Shown: positions 34,854 to 44,603, counted from the stretch's first letter. The stretch is DNA of 64,000 bases from Algibacter pectinivorans (GCF_900112595.1 NZ_FOMI01000002.1:450690-514689); one strand, 5' to 3'. The notes: a model not told the origin generated them from the sequence alone. Numbers and translations are program-made.

Positions 34854-36443
34854 TTATTTTTTTTGGAAAACCCTAACGTAATCTATTAGCATTTGCTGCG
34901 GGAAAACGCTATCGTCAATACCTTTTCTTCCGCCTAACATACCGCCTACTGAAACATTTAGAATTAAATAAAATTCTTGATCAAAAGGCCACTCTGCAGT
35001 TGTTTTATGTTCGTTTTCAATATGATTATACACAACACCATCCAAGATGAAATCTATTTTCTCGGGGGTCCATTCTATTGCAAATACATGGAATGTGTCG
35101 TAAGGTTTATCAATAAAAATCTTTTTACCGCGCTGGGTGCCTTTTAAATGATTAAAGGCTTTGGTGTGTATAGTTCCAAATATAGAATCTGGATTAAAAC
35201 CTACATGTTCCATAATGTCTATTTCTCCGCATTCTGGCCAACCCACTTCTTTTCTGTTGTTACCTAACATCCATATAGCGGGCCATAAGCCAACGCCTTT
35301 TGGTAGCTTAGCTTTAACTTCTATTCTGCCATATTTCCATGAGGCTAATCCTTTGGTGTTTAATCGTGCCGAGGTGTATTGGGCAGTATCAATTTCTGTT
35401 ATATATTTTATCCAGCTTTTCTTTTTAATTTCGGGGTTGTTAAAATCTTTATTTGCTATTTTTTCTTTGTGCGCTTCAATAATTAAATGCCCTTTATCAA
35501 CTCTAACATTTTTTAAGCTGTCTGTGTAGTATTGTTTTTCTCTATTGCTTAAAAAACCATCATTATATGCCCATTTGGTGCTGTCTGGTTTGCCTTTATA
35601 ATTAAACTCGTCGCTCCAAACTAATTGGTACCCTTTGCTTGTTGGACTTTGCTTTATTTTTTTAAAAGTAAGTTCTGGTTCGTCTGTAGTGATATAATCA
35701 AAATTATTAGCTAAAAGCCAATTGATGTCGTCATTGTTATTGGCTACCCACGCATTTAATTTTAAGTTGTTTTCTTTAGCACTAGATATCCATTCTGGAT
35801 GTATTTTGTATTTGTAAACTAAGTAGTCTAACCCTGAAATTCCATCGTCTTTTAATTGATTAGGGGATTTTGAGCCATCTAAATACTGGGTTTTAGCATT
35901 AGGGTCTAATTCCTTTATTTTTTTTAATATAGTATAACTAAAACTTATGTAGGATAAAATGTGGTTTTCGACCTTAAGTTCTTTTACTAATTTTATAGTT
36001 TTTTCTGCTATAAGTAGATTTTTTTCTTTGGTTTTTGCTGGTTTTAATTCGCAGACTAAGCCGGTAGAATCGTTGTTTTTAATGCCAGCAGAAATGTATT
36101 TTTTTAATGTTGGTAAGGTTTCGCCGTTTGAAAGTTTAAATTTTGAAAGTTCGGCATAGGTAGATTCTTCAATAATTAAAGAATTATAATCTTTATCGTG
36201 AGTTACAACAAGCACACTATCTTTAGTTATCCGAACATCAAATTCTGATCCTGTACAACCTAACTGAATGGCTTTTTTTAGTGCTGCAATGGAGTTTTGT
36301 GGTAATTGATTAGTTTTCCATGCACCTCGGTGTGCAATTACAACATTATTGGCAAACGCTATATTTTTTTTTGAGCTCGACTTACAAGCCATAAGACTTA
36401 TAAAAATTAATGTTGAAATACATATGTTTTTGCAAATGCTCAT
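34854..36443 (-). CDS. GDPD-GH16 fusion lipoprotein
   Basis: This 529-residue lipoprotein (cysteine about 20, SLMAC) joins two enzymes. Residues about 34-260 are a glycerophosphodiester phosphodiesterase: AHRGAW with H38, the E/D pair in GSEFDVRITKD, and VVTHDKD. Residues about 270-529 are GH16 with catalytic motif EIDIME (E407, D409, E412), as in laminarinases and other beta-glucanases. The GH16 part is full-length, and the junction is a short linker. GDPD hydrolyses glycerophosphodiesters; GH16 cleaves beta-1,3/1,4-glucans. The fusion in a PUL suggests a glucan carrying glycerol phosphate, but this is inference. Confidence 0.93.
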   Translation of the reverse strand: MSICKNICISTLIFISLMACKSSSKKNIAFANNVVIAHRGAWKTNQLPQNSIAALKKAIQLGCTGSEFDVRITKDSVLVVTHDKDYNSLIIEESTYAELSKFKLSNGETLPTLKKYISAGIKNNDSTGLVCELKPAKTKEKNLLIAEKTIKLVKELKVENHILSYISFSYTILKKIKELDPNAKTQYLDGSKSPNQLKDDGISGLDYLVYKYKIHPEWISSAKENNLKLNAWVANNNDDINWLLANNFDYITTDEPELTFKKIKQSPTSKGYQLVWSDEFNYKGKPDSTKWAYNDGFLSNREKQYYTDSLKNVRVDKGHLIIEAHKEKIANKDFNNPEIKKKSWIKYITEIDTAQYTSARLNTKGLASWKYGRIEVKAKLPKGVGLWPAIWMLGNNRKEVGWPECGEIDIMEHVGFNPDSIFGTIHTKAFNHLKGTQRGKKIFIDKPYDTFHVFAIEWTPEKIDFILDGVVYNHIENEHKTTAEWPFDQEFYLILNVSVGGMLGGRKGIDDSVFPQQMLIDYVRVFQKK

Positions 36444-36486
36444 AAAGAAATACAGAATTATAAGTTTAAAAAATATAAATAATTAT

Positions 36487-36522
36487 AACACCTAAGGACA
36501 CTTGTAGTTGCCCTTAGGTGTT
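36487..36522 (-). terminator. hairpin between susD and the GDPD-GH16 gene (attenuator-like)
   Basis: A perfect 11-bp inverted repeat (AACACCTAAGG with CCTTAGGTGTT, 14-nt loop) is followed on the minus strand by an A/T-rich stretch and a run of six T some 15 nt later. It lies 24 bp after the susD stop and 43 bp before the next start. It may reduce read-through from the highly expressed susCD to the enzyme genes or protect the 3' end. Confidence 0.6.
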
Positions 36523-36545
36523 TTTAAATAAGGTGTTATTAAGGT

Positions 36546-38156
36546 TTAATAGCCATCATTTTGAGGGTAATTAGGACCTAATAAATCTAAATCTATTTGA
36601 GCAATTGGCCAATTAATATAGTGTGGTTGCCAATTTGTTCTTGGATCTTTAGAGCCTAAATTAGCAGGAAAGTATTCTCCATCGCCTGCATAATTTGTTA
36701 TTTGAAAGTCTATAACCTCTTGCCCCATACGTTTTAAGGTAAACCAACGCTGCCCTTCAAAGGCTAATTCTCTAGCGCGTTCATCTAAAATAGTTTGTTG
36801 GTTTACAGATGTTACTGGTTGCGCACCAGCTCGCGTTCTTACTGCGTTAATGTAAGGTAAAGGATCTCCTGTAGATCTCATAATAGCTTCGGCTGCAATT
36901 AAGTAGGTTTCTGCTAACCTATAAACTGTAATATTACTTCTGTTTAGGTAAGAGTCTGGATTATCGTCTTCTTGGGCAAATTTTATGCATGATGGATGCA
37001 TTCTTTGGTAATACCTTGCGTAATCAGTGCTAGGGTTATCTAGATCTGTTATAGGCGCATAGTCATCTAGTTCTTCGCCAATTCTGTCTCCAGAAGTATA
37101 ATAATATTTAAGTCTGAAGTAAGTATCATCATCTCTAGTGTCATTAGGGTCTTCGGCTAAAAGATTTAATAAATATAGATTAGGTAAAATACGAGAGAAC
37201 CCTCTTCCGCCTTGTTCTATATTTGCTTCAATACCCGAAATTTGAAAATATTGAGTTACATAATTAGCATTCATCATTGTAGTATTGCCACCGCCTAACA
37301 AATCGTCTTCAGCTTGAATTACGAATAAAGACTCCGAGTTGTTTCTGTTGCCAGCAAAAACCCCCGCTGTGCTAGATACTAAGCTGTGTGGTGAGTCTGG
37401 ACCTTCAATAACATCTAAAGCTTGATTTTTAGCTTCTACCCAATCGCCTTGCCACATGGCAACCTTGGCTTTTACATGTTTAGCGGTTCCTTTAGTAACA
37501 CGTCCAAAGGTATCTGTCCACTCTAAATGTTCTACTGCAAAATCTAAGTCGCTATTAATAAGGGCAAATATGTTTTCTTCAGAAGATTTGTCGTTTACAA
37601 CATTAAATGCATTTTCCACAGTAACTGTTTCTGTGTTAACATAAATGTTGTTAAACATTCTATATAAATAAAAATAAGAGTGCGCTCTAAAAAATTTAGC
37701 TTCGGCAAGTACTTGGTTTTTTACATCTTCATCAATTCCATTAGCAACTTCGGCTGCATTAATAATGGCTGTAGCTTTATTAGTCATGTTATAAAAGTGT
37801 TTCCAAAATAGTGAAGAAACAAAATTGGCGCCTTGATCTACTGGCGAAACACCTCTTTCGTATCTGCCCATTAATCCGGTATACCCCGTTCTGCTAAACG
37901 CCAAGTCGCTTCTAGACGACATAAGTACAGCGCCCATAAAATCTTCTGTGCTTCTTTGGTAACGGTCTCTTTCAAATTTATATAAACTTACAACGCCAGA
38001 TTTTAAACCTTCTTCTGTAGTATAAATATAGTCTGCATCAATGGATGTGCTTGGGTTTTCCTCTAAGAAATCTTCGCAGGAAACTGCAAAAATTAATAGT
38101 ATAAGTAGCAAACCTGATCCTTTTAATTTTTTATAAAAATTTTCTGTATTCATCAT
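36546..38156 (-). CDS. SusD/RagB family nutrient-binding outer-membrane lipoprotein
   Basis: The product has 536 residues with lipobox cysteine at about 27 (FAVSC). The SusD helical TPR-like scaffold is visible, including LAEAKFFRAHSYFYLYRMF and RLAETYLIAAEAIMRS. The terminal RERAFEG-type segment is also present (DERARELAFEGQRWFTLKR). It binds the glycan at the cell surface above its SusC partner, encoded 8 bp upstream. Confidence 0.95.
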   Translation of the reverse strand: MMNTENFYKKLKGSGLLLILLIFAVSCEDFLEENPSTSIDADYIYTTEEGLKSGVVSLYKFERDRYQRSTEDFMGAVLMSSRSDLAFSRTGYTGLMGRYERGVSPVDQGANFVSSLFWKHFYNMTNKATAIINAAEVANGIDEDVKNQVLAEAKFFRAHSYFYLYRMFNNIYVNTETVTVENAFNVVNDKSSEENIFALINSDLDFAVEHLEWTDTFGRVTKGTAKHVKAKVAMWQGDWVEAKNQALDVIEGPDSPHSLVSSTAGVFAGNRNNSESLFVIQAEDDLLGGGNTTMMNANYVTQYFQISGIEANIEQGGRGFSRILPNLYLLNLLAEDPNDTRDDDTYFRLKYYYTSGDRIGEELDDYAPITDLDNPSTDYARYYQRMHPSCIKFAQEDDNPDSYLNRSNITVYRLAETYLIAAEAIMRSTGDPLPYINAVRTRAGAQPVTSVNQQTILDERARELAFEGQRWFTLKRMGQEVIDFQITNYAGDGEYFPANLGSKDPRTNWQPHYINWPIAQIDLDLLGPNYPQNDGY

Positions 38157-38164
38157 TTCTTTTT

Positions 38165-41100
38165 TTAAAATTTAACTCTTACACCAAAGGTGAAACTTGT
38201 GGCATCTGGATACCCAGTATCTGCACTAGAAAATGTTGGTCTTATGTTTACTTCTGGGCTGTAGCCTATGTAATCTGTATTTGTAAATAAGTTAGTTCCT
38301 GTTACATAAAACCTTATCATGTCTAAATCTAACTTACTTGATGCTTTTTCTGGTAAGGTATACCCTAAACTTAAGGTTCTTAATCTTACGTAAGATGCAT
38401 CTTTAATCGCTAAAGAGTTTAAGTATAATGGTGTAGAATCGAAATTTGCTCTTGGGTATGAATTAGAGGGATTCTCTGGTGTGTAATAATCTACTTTAAC
38501 ACCATTTAGTTTACCAGATATTGTTCCTCCGTTATTAAAATCGGATAAAAATGGGTTTACTTTTGTGGCACCTTCTACAACATAGAAATCGACTAATAAA
38601 TCGAAACCTTTATATTCGAACGTTGTTGAGAATGAGCCAAACCAATCTGGGTTTTGGTCTATAAAAACTCTGTCTTCTGGAGTTATTTTGCCGTCGGGAC
38701 CAGAGGTTATATTACCTTCTTCATCTACACCGTTAACATCTTTAATTTTAATATCTCCAGGGCTTAAATTATCTTGAGTTAGAGAAGACTCTGGGTTGGC
38801 TTGAGCGGCGTTTTCAAAATCGTCGCCTTCTTGCCAAATACCATCAAATGCGTATTGGTAAATAACACCTACAGGTTGTCCAACATAATAATTGTATGTG
38901 TCGTCTCGGGTTATGTTATCGCCATTACCATCGGTGTAAAGTTCAATAAGTTTATTTTTATTGTTAGACCAGTTTGTAGAAACCGACCATTTAAACTTAT
39001 CGTTATTAATAATATTTGCAGTTAAACCTAGCTCGATACCTGTGTTTTGTAATTCGCCTGCATTAAAGTATGTAAAGGTGTATCCTGTTGTAGAAGGTAC
39101 GGCCCTTCTTAATAAAAGGTTTTTTGTTCTGGCATCGTACCAGTTAATATTACCAGTTAAACCTCTTTTAAAGAGAGAGAAATCTAAACCAATATTTGCT
39201 GTTGTAATTCTTTCGAACTTTAAATCTGGATTTGGTAAAATTGTTGAAGGTGAAAAACCGGATGCCGATTCGCTATCAAAAATATAAGGTTCTGGATCGG
39301 CAGTAAAAAGTGATGTATAAGGAATTCCTAAATCGTTTACTAAAGAACCGTAACTTAATCTTAGTTTTAATTCTTGAATAGCATCTACATTTTCTAAAAA
39401 GCTTTCATTATGCATTTTCCATGCAAAAGAACCTGCAGGGTTATAGCTCCATTCTTTACCTACCCCGTTTAACGATGTGCCATCTGCTCTTATGGTACCC
39501 GTAAATAAATATTTATCCATTAAGGTATAACGTGCTCTGACCATATAGGATAGATAGTTAATTTTATCGGAATCGCGTTCTACACTAAGGTTGCCAATGG
39601 CACTTGCAATACCATTATACCCGTTGTCTTCGTTTGTAAATCCTTGACCTTCGGTAAAAGTTCTTCTTACATCATCTTCTTGTGCAGATTGAACGAGTGT
39701 AACATTAAGCTTATTATTTTCATTTATTTCTTTATCATAGGTTAAAATGTTTTCTACTAAGAATGATTCTCTTAACCTGCTATCTATTCGTGCAATGCCA
39801 CCTACATCGTCTCCGGCAGAACTTAAAGACGACTGGTACTGTCCTCTCTCAGAAGTACGTCTAGTCATGTTTGCTTTTAATTGGTAGGTTAAGTTGTTTG
39901 TAATTTTCCAGATTGGAGTAATGTTTATTACAAAGTCGTTCCCTGTTTCTTCGTTGTTTTGCTCACGTAAGTTCCATAATGGGTTTACTGCCGATAATTC
40001 TTCGCCACTTGGAAAACGTGCTATACTACCATCGGGGTTATAGGCGCTACCTAAAGGAGAGGTTGTAATAACGTTTACGTTTGCAGCTCTGTCTGTATTA
40101 TCGTTTAAAAGGTTTAAATCGAAATTAACAGAAAATTTGTCGTTTATTTTCTGATCTACATTTAAGCGTAACGTTTTTCGTGTATAACTAGAAGTAGGTA
40201 TTAAACCATCTTCTTTAAAGTAGTTAATACTACCAAAAACCTTTGTTAATTCTGTACCGCCACTAACACTTATGGCTTGACTATTAACCAAACCGTTACG
40301 CATTAATTCATCTTCCCAATCAACAAAATTGCCATTGGCTATGTTTTCTAATTCTATTTCAGAAAAAATATCTTCATCATTAGGGTAAGTATCATCGTCT
40401 CTGTTAGTTCTTACAGCTTCTCGTCTTAATTGTGTAAACTCTTCTCCGCTGTAAACATCAAAATTACGTTCTATAGTTTTTGTAGTAACAAAACCATGGT
40501 AACTTACACTTACTTTGCCTGCTTTACCACGTTTAGTAGTTATTAATACCACACCGTTAGCACCTCTAGACCCGTAAATAGCTTGTGCCGATGCGTCTTT
40601 AAGGAATTCTATAGATTCAATATCGTCTGGATCTATATCCTCTATACCATCGTCTCTTATTATACCATCAACCACATAAATAGCACTTAAATTACCTTCA
40701 ATAGAACCTTGTCCTCTAAAAATAATGTCTGATGTTCCACCTGGTCTTAATGTACCACCTCCAACATTTACTTGAAGACCGGCAATTCTACCCCTCAACA
40801 TTTCATTAACATCGGATGTTGGTGATAGTGTTGCTTTTGATAAATCGGTTATAGCAACCGCATTTACAATATCGCTTTTCTTTTGAGTACCGTAACCTAC
40901 CACTACAACTTCGTCTAGGATGTTTTCATCTTGTTCTAACAGAATAGTTATTTGATTGGAGGTTATTGGAGTTTCCTTTGTTTTATAACCCACATAAGAA
41001 ACAACCAATAGAGTTGCGTTATTGTTTAAGCTTAATGAAAAGTTTCCATCAAAATCTGTGGATAAGCCATTACTAGTTCCTTTAATAAGTACAGTTGCTC

Positions 41101-41242
41101 CTGGTAAAGGCATGTTATCTGCTGCCGATAGCACAGTACCTGTTATTGTTTGTTCTGTTTGTGCAATGATTCCTGTAGAAACAGAAAAACATAATATACA
41201 GAACAGTACTTTAATTTTTTGATAACAAATTTTAAATTTCAT
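38165..41242 (-). CDS. SusC/RagA family TonB-linked outer-membrane transporter
   Basis: The product has 1025 residues: a signal peptide ending IIAQ, a carboxypeptidase-regulatory-like domain (about 33-110, TGTVLSAADNMPLPGATV), the SusC signature VVVGYGTQKKSD with the plug domain, and a 22-strand beta-barrel ending in phenylalanine (FTFGVRVKF). It imports oligosaccharides across the outer membrane, powered by TonB. SusC and SusD are adjacent as usual. A -7 box lies at 41267-41274. The PUL regulator gene is immediately upstream. Confidence 0.97.
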   Translation of the reverse strand: MKFKICYQKIKVLFCILCFSVSTGIIAQTEQTITGTVLSAADNMPLPGATVLIKGTSNGLSTDFDGNFSLSLNNNATLLVVSYVGYKTKETPITSNQITILLEQDENILDEVVVVGYGTQKKSDIVNAVAITDLSKATLSPTSDVNEMLRGRIAGLQVNVGGGTLRPGGTSDIIFRGQGSIEGNLSAIYVVDGIIRDDGIEDIDPDDIESIEFLKDASAQAIYGSRGANGVVLITTKRGKAGKVSVSYHGFVTTKTIERNFDVYSGEEFTQLRREAVRTNRDDDTYPNDEDIFSEIELENIANGNFVDWEDELMRNGLVNSQAISVSGGTELTKVFGSINYFKEDGLIPTSSYTRKTLRLNVDQKINDKFSVNFDLNLLNDNTDRAANVNVITTSPLGSAYNPDGSIARFPSGEELSAVNPLWNLREQNNEETGNDFVINITPIWKITNNLTYQLKANMTRRTSERGQYQSSLSSAGDDVGGIARIDSRLRESFLVENILTYDKEINENNKLNVTLVQSAQEDDVRRTFTEGQGFTNEDNGYNGIASAIGNLSVERDSDKINYLSYMVRARYTLMDKYLFTGTIRADGTSLNGVGKEWSYNPAGSFAWKMHNESFLENVDAIQELKLRLSYGSLVNDLGIPYTSLFTADPEPYIFDSESASGFSPSTILPNPDLKFERITTANIGLDFSLFKRGLTGNINWYDARTKNLLLRRAVPSTTGYTFTYFNAGELQNTGIELGLTANIINNDKFKWSVSTNWSNNKNKLIELYTDGNGDNITRDDTYNYYVGQPVGVIYQYAFDGIWQEGDDFENAAQANPESSLTQDNLSPGDIKIKDVNGVDEEGNITSGPDGKITPEDRVFIDQNPDWFGSFSTTFEYKGFDLLVDFYVVEGATKVNPFLSDFNNGGTISGKLNGVKVDYYTPENPSNSYPRANFDSTPLYLNSLAIKDASYVRLRTLSLGYTLPEKASSKLDLDMIRFYVTGTNLFTNTDYIGYSPEVNIRPTFSSADTGYPDATSFTFGVRVKF

Positions 41243-41538
41243 ACAATGGTTGTTTTAGTTTAGTGTCAAAATTATAGTTTGATAGAATTTTAAGAAGATA
41301 TTCAAAATTAACTGTTTGTTAAAGTTATCTGTAGAGGCCAATAATTCAATAATTTTTAAGCCGATAAAAAACGAACATTGTAATTATAAAGTGTATTAAT
41401 TGTAAAATAATGAGCCAAAAAGCCTGTAAATACTATAATGGTAAAAAAACCATAAAATTTGGTTTAAACCCTTTAAAACAAAGGGTTTTGTGTGCTTGTA
41501 GTGGTAATGTCGTGGTAAAAAGAGTTTTTGTAGTGTTA
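41243..41538. other. regulator-susC intergenic region
   Basis: The 296 bp between the regulator stop (41539) and the susC start hold no gene. They hold the susC -7 box and a 9-bp perfect hairpin (AAACCCTTT with AAAGGGTTT, 41466-41488) that could end the regulator transcript, although its T-tract is weak. So the regulator and susCD are probably separate transcripts. Confidence 0.6.
41267..41274 (-). promoter_or_regulatory. -7 box of the susC promoter
   Basis: The minus strand reads TAATTTTG, a TAnnTTTG match 24 bp before the susC ATG. The nearest upstream TTTG is 28 bp away, too far for a good -33 box. This suggests dependence on an activator or alternative sigma factor. Confidence 0.5.
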
Positions 41539-44325
41539 CTAGAACTTTAAGATATAGTTAACAAGGCCATTGTCGTGCTCTAAACCCAGTTTTTTTCTTA
41601 ATCGGTAACGTTTAGTCTCAACACTTTTTACAGAGATATTTAATAAAGGAGCCATTTCTTTTGAAGATAAATTAAGACGTAAGTAGGCACAAAAACGTAA
41701 ATCGTTTGGTGTTAAATCTGGGTGTACTTGTTTAATTTTTTCTAAAAAGTCTTTATCTGCATTGTTAAATGCCTGCTCAAAAAAGGACCAATCTTTGGAG
41801 TCGTTTAAATTGCTTTCTACCAGTTTTATGGCTTCGGCATTATTAGCGTCTTTACTTTTCTTTAATTCTTTTTTTATTTTGTTTAATACCCTATTCTTTT
41901 TAATAATACTCATGGTAGATATTGCAAGCTCTCTGTTTTTATTCTCAATATCTTGATTTAATTTTTCATTTTTCATTTGCATAATAATTTGCTTGTTTTT
42001 TAACTCTTTGTTTTTAAGCATTTTATTATAATAGTTTTTGTAAATACTATGTGTTAAAATAGCAATGGTTATAAGTAATAAAAGGTATATGCACCAAGCT
42101 AAATTAGATATGTACCAGGGTTTGTTAATAGTAAATTTATAAGAGGCAATATTACTAGACAGTTTGTTGCCCACTTTTGCTCTTACTTGAAAATGGTAAT
42201 CGCCATGCGAGAGGTTTTCGAAACTTATTTCTGCTTTATTGGACCATTCGCTCCATTTATTAATATTTCCATTTAATTTAAATTGGTACTCCACATCTAC
42301 ATACTTTTCATATTCTGGAACCGAATAATTGAATGTTAATATGCCGTATTTATAATTAAAATCTCCTGAATCTTGAAGCGATATTTTTGTTGTTAAATCT
42401 TGGTTTATATCGGTGTTTAAAACAGAGTTTAAATGAACAGCATAGTGGTCGCTATATGTTACGTTATCGAGGTTAAGTTTTAAATAACCATTGGCGGTTC
42501 CTAAAATATAAGTGTTATGTGTAATGTTTTCAATATTTTCAAATCCTAGAGCGCCTCTTCTAAATTTAGAAGGTAAAGGTAAATTTGTTATTGTAATGTT
42601 ATTAGTAAGGTTATCATTGTTTATAAAGCTTAAGTTTTCCTTTGAAAATAACCATAGCCTTTTGTTTAAATCAACTACCATTTTGCCAGAAATGTAATGG
42701 TTTGATAAGGCTAATTTACTTAATGTAGAGTCTTTTTTAAATGTTTGCAAGCTATCATTAAGTTTAAAAACACCACTATTGGACATGTATAGCATTTGAT
42801 CTCTGTATGTTATTAAACTAGAGTTTTTGCCTTTGGGTAAACCTTGTTCTTTAGTAACTTTTATAACTTGGGTTAAGCTGTTGTTTAATGTAAGTTTATA
42901 GACACCTTTGTATTCATGATTTACCCATATTTGATTAGAGTTGGTAAATTCAAAATATCTAGAAGAATTATTAAAGCCCTTTATTTTATTTCTTAGTGTC
43001 CAATTGTTGTTGGTCTTTTCTAAGACATAAATACCATCATAATTACCTTGTAGTAGTAAGTTATCTTGGTTAGGCACGTTTTTAAAATTCCAGACTCCTA
43101 AATAATCGCTTATTTTTTCAACCTTGTCTTTATTTACTAAAAATCCACCCAGATGGTGCCCACAAAGTAAATGGTCGTCATTGTAATTATATAAACTCCA
43201 AACCTGACCAGCAGTACCTTTTATAAATTTAAAACCATCATTTACAGCGCCTAATTTTCTATAAAACAATCCCTGGTTTGTTCCTAAATACAAATAGTCT
43301 TTAAATACTTTGGAGGCATAAACGGTTCCTAAAACACCATCATAATCAATAAACGTTTTAATTGGCGAGGTTACATTTATGCAATCTAAACCATTGTCTA
43401 AGCCAGCCCAAACATTATGGTTACTATCTTCAAATAAAGATAATACCGTATTGTTACTAAGCCCTTTTTTTTGATTTATTATATAATCTATTTGGCCATC
43501 TTTGGTTATGTGTAAAATGCCTTTAGATATAGTCCCAAGCATATAACTCTTATCACTTAATTGTATAGCGCTAAACACACTTAAATTTTTTAGAGTATTT
43601 AAGGACGGAATGCGCCATGAAATTAATGTATGACCTTCAATTTTATAAAAACCAGATTTTCTGGTTAAAAGAAATAGGTTTTTATTGTTTTCAAAAACAT
43701 TAATAACTCTATCGTTTAACGTAATAGCATCATTAACTAATAGTTTTGGTTTGCCGTCTTCAATGGTATATAGGCCTTCGTTATCTACGTGATAATAGAT
43801 GCGGTTATCAACTTTAAATATTTTATAAATTAAATTTTTCGAGGTTATTATTTTAAATTCTTCTGTAGTCGTGTTATAAAAATAGATGTGTTTTCTCCCT
43901 TGAAAAGTTACCCATTCCTTGTATTCAATAATATCCCAAATTTGCTCATCAATCAATACATTACTATCCAGTTTTGATACTAATGATGTGTATTCTAAAA
44001 CGCCAAAGTTATTTTTTTGCCAAAACCCAAAGTCTGAATAGCAACCCGTATAAACCCTTTCCTTAATAGCGTTTACCGATCTAACTATGGTATTGTTAGG
44101 CGATGGGTATACCGTCCAATTGTTTCCGTTGTACTCAAGTAGTCCTTTATTATTTGCGGCATATATAAAATTGTTGGCGCCTTGAGAAACCATCCAGTTT
44201 TGGCTATCGGCACTGTAATCTACAGGTGAAAATTTTTGAATGGGTGGTAATTCTTGTCCAATTAACTTAGCGTTCACTAGTAAAACAATGAAAAAAGTAA
44301 AAGCTATTTTTAAAATAATTTTCAT
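41539..44325 (-). CDS. PUL regulator: propeller and triple-tyrosine sensor with LuxR-type HTH
   Basis: The product has 928 residues and a signal peptide. A two-bladed periplasmic propeller built of Reg_prop repeats covers about 30-600. A Y_Y_Y domain follows at about 640-725 (VPEYEKYVDVEYQFKLNG, FQVRAKVG). There is one membrane helix near 735-755, a coiled coil, and a C-terminal LuxR-type helix-turn-helix (about 865-928: SSKEMAPLLNISVKSVETKR). There is no kinase domain, so signal goes directly to the DNA-binding part across the membrane. Such proteins head flavobacterial PULs. It precedes susC and probably senses a glycan fragment. Confidence 0.9.
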   Translation of the reverse strand: MKIILKIAFTFFIVLLVNAKLIGQELPPIQKFSPVDYSADSQNWMVSQGANNFIYAANNKGLLEYNGNNWTVYPSPNNTIVRSVNAIKERVYTGCYSDFGFWQKNNFGVLEYTSLVSKLDSNVLIDEQIWDIIEYKEWVTFQGRKHIYFYNTTTEEFKIITSKNLIYKIFKVDNRIYYHVDNEGLYTIEDGKPKLLVNDAITLNDRVINVFENNKNLFLLTRKSGFYKIEGHTLISWRIPSLNTLKNLSVFSAIQLSDKSYMLGTISKGILHITKDGQIDYIINQKKGLSNNTVLSLFEDSNHNVWAGLDNGLDCINVTSPIKTFIDYDGVLGTVYASKVFKDYLYLGTNQGLFYRKLGAVNDGFKFIKGTAGQVWSLYNYNDDHLLCGHHLGGFLVNKDKVEKISDYLGVWNFKNVPNQDNLLLQGNYDGIYVLEKTNNNWTLRNKIKGFNNSSRYFEFTNSNQIWVNHEYKGVYKLTLNNSLTQVIKVTKEQGLPKGKNSSLITYRDQMLYMSNSGVFKLNDSLQTFKKDSTLSKLALSNHYISGKMVVDLNKRLWLFSKENLSFINNDNLTNNITITNLPLPSKFRRGALGFENIENITHNTYILGTANGYLKLNLDNVTYSDHYAVHLNSVLNTDINQDLTTKISLQDSGDFNYKYGILTFNYSVPEYEKYVDVEYQFKLNGNINKWSEWSNKAEISFENLSHGDYHFQVRAKVGNKLSSNIASYKFTINKPWYISNLAWCIYLLLLITIAILTHSIYKNYYNKMLKNKELKNKQIIMQMKNEKLNQDIENKNRELAISTMSIIKKNRVLNKIKKELKKSKDANNAEAIKLVESNLNDSKDWSFFEQAFNNADKDFLEKIKQVHPDLTPNDLRFCAYLRLNLSSKEMAPLLNISVKSVETKRYRLRKKLGLEHDNGLVNYILKF

Positions 44326-44487
44326 AAAAATTGGTGCTCAAAAACCGAAGTTATATTTTATTGCATGAATACAATTTAAGAAGTTTTAAATGTAATCTTA
44401 GGCAAACCTTATAATTTTCGAGTATTAATCCTGTTTTTTAGTTGTTATTTTTTTGTAACATTAGTTTAGTAGCTAATAAATTACTAG

Positions 44488-44522
44488 AAAAAAAGGCTAC
44501 AACAGTAATGTCATAGCCTTTT
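44488..44522 (-). terminator. terminator of the tRNA-Leu gene
   Basis: On the minus strand a 9-bp stem (AAAAGGCTA with TAGCCTTTT, 14-nt loop) ends in a run of T. It begins at the 3' end of the tRNA. Confidence 0.8.
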
Positions 44523-44523
44523 G

Positions 44524-44603
44524 TACTCAAGGCGGGAATCGAACCCGCACTCCGAAGAATCGGATTTTGAATCCGACGTGTCTACCAATTCCACCACTTG
44601 AGC
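44524..44603 (-). tRNA. tRNA-Leu (anticodon CAA)
   Basis: The cloverleaf is complete on the minus strand. The acceptor stem is GCTCAAG with CTTGAGT, the first pair being a G-U. The D arm reads TGGTAGAC. The anticodon stem is TCGGA/TCCGA with loop TTCAAAA, giving anticodon CAA. A short class II variable arm and T-arm GCGGGTTCGAATCCCGC follow. CCA is not encoded after the discriminator A. Length is 80 nt. It reads UUG codons. Confidence 0.93.

Noticed and set aside
30470-44325. Sulfated-polysaccharide PUL based on the formylglycine-generating enzyme.
   Set aside because: No sulfatase gene is in the locus, and the FGE gene points the other way. The glycosidases (GH16, GH3) fit a beta-glucan.
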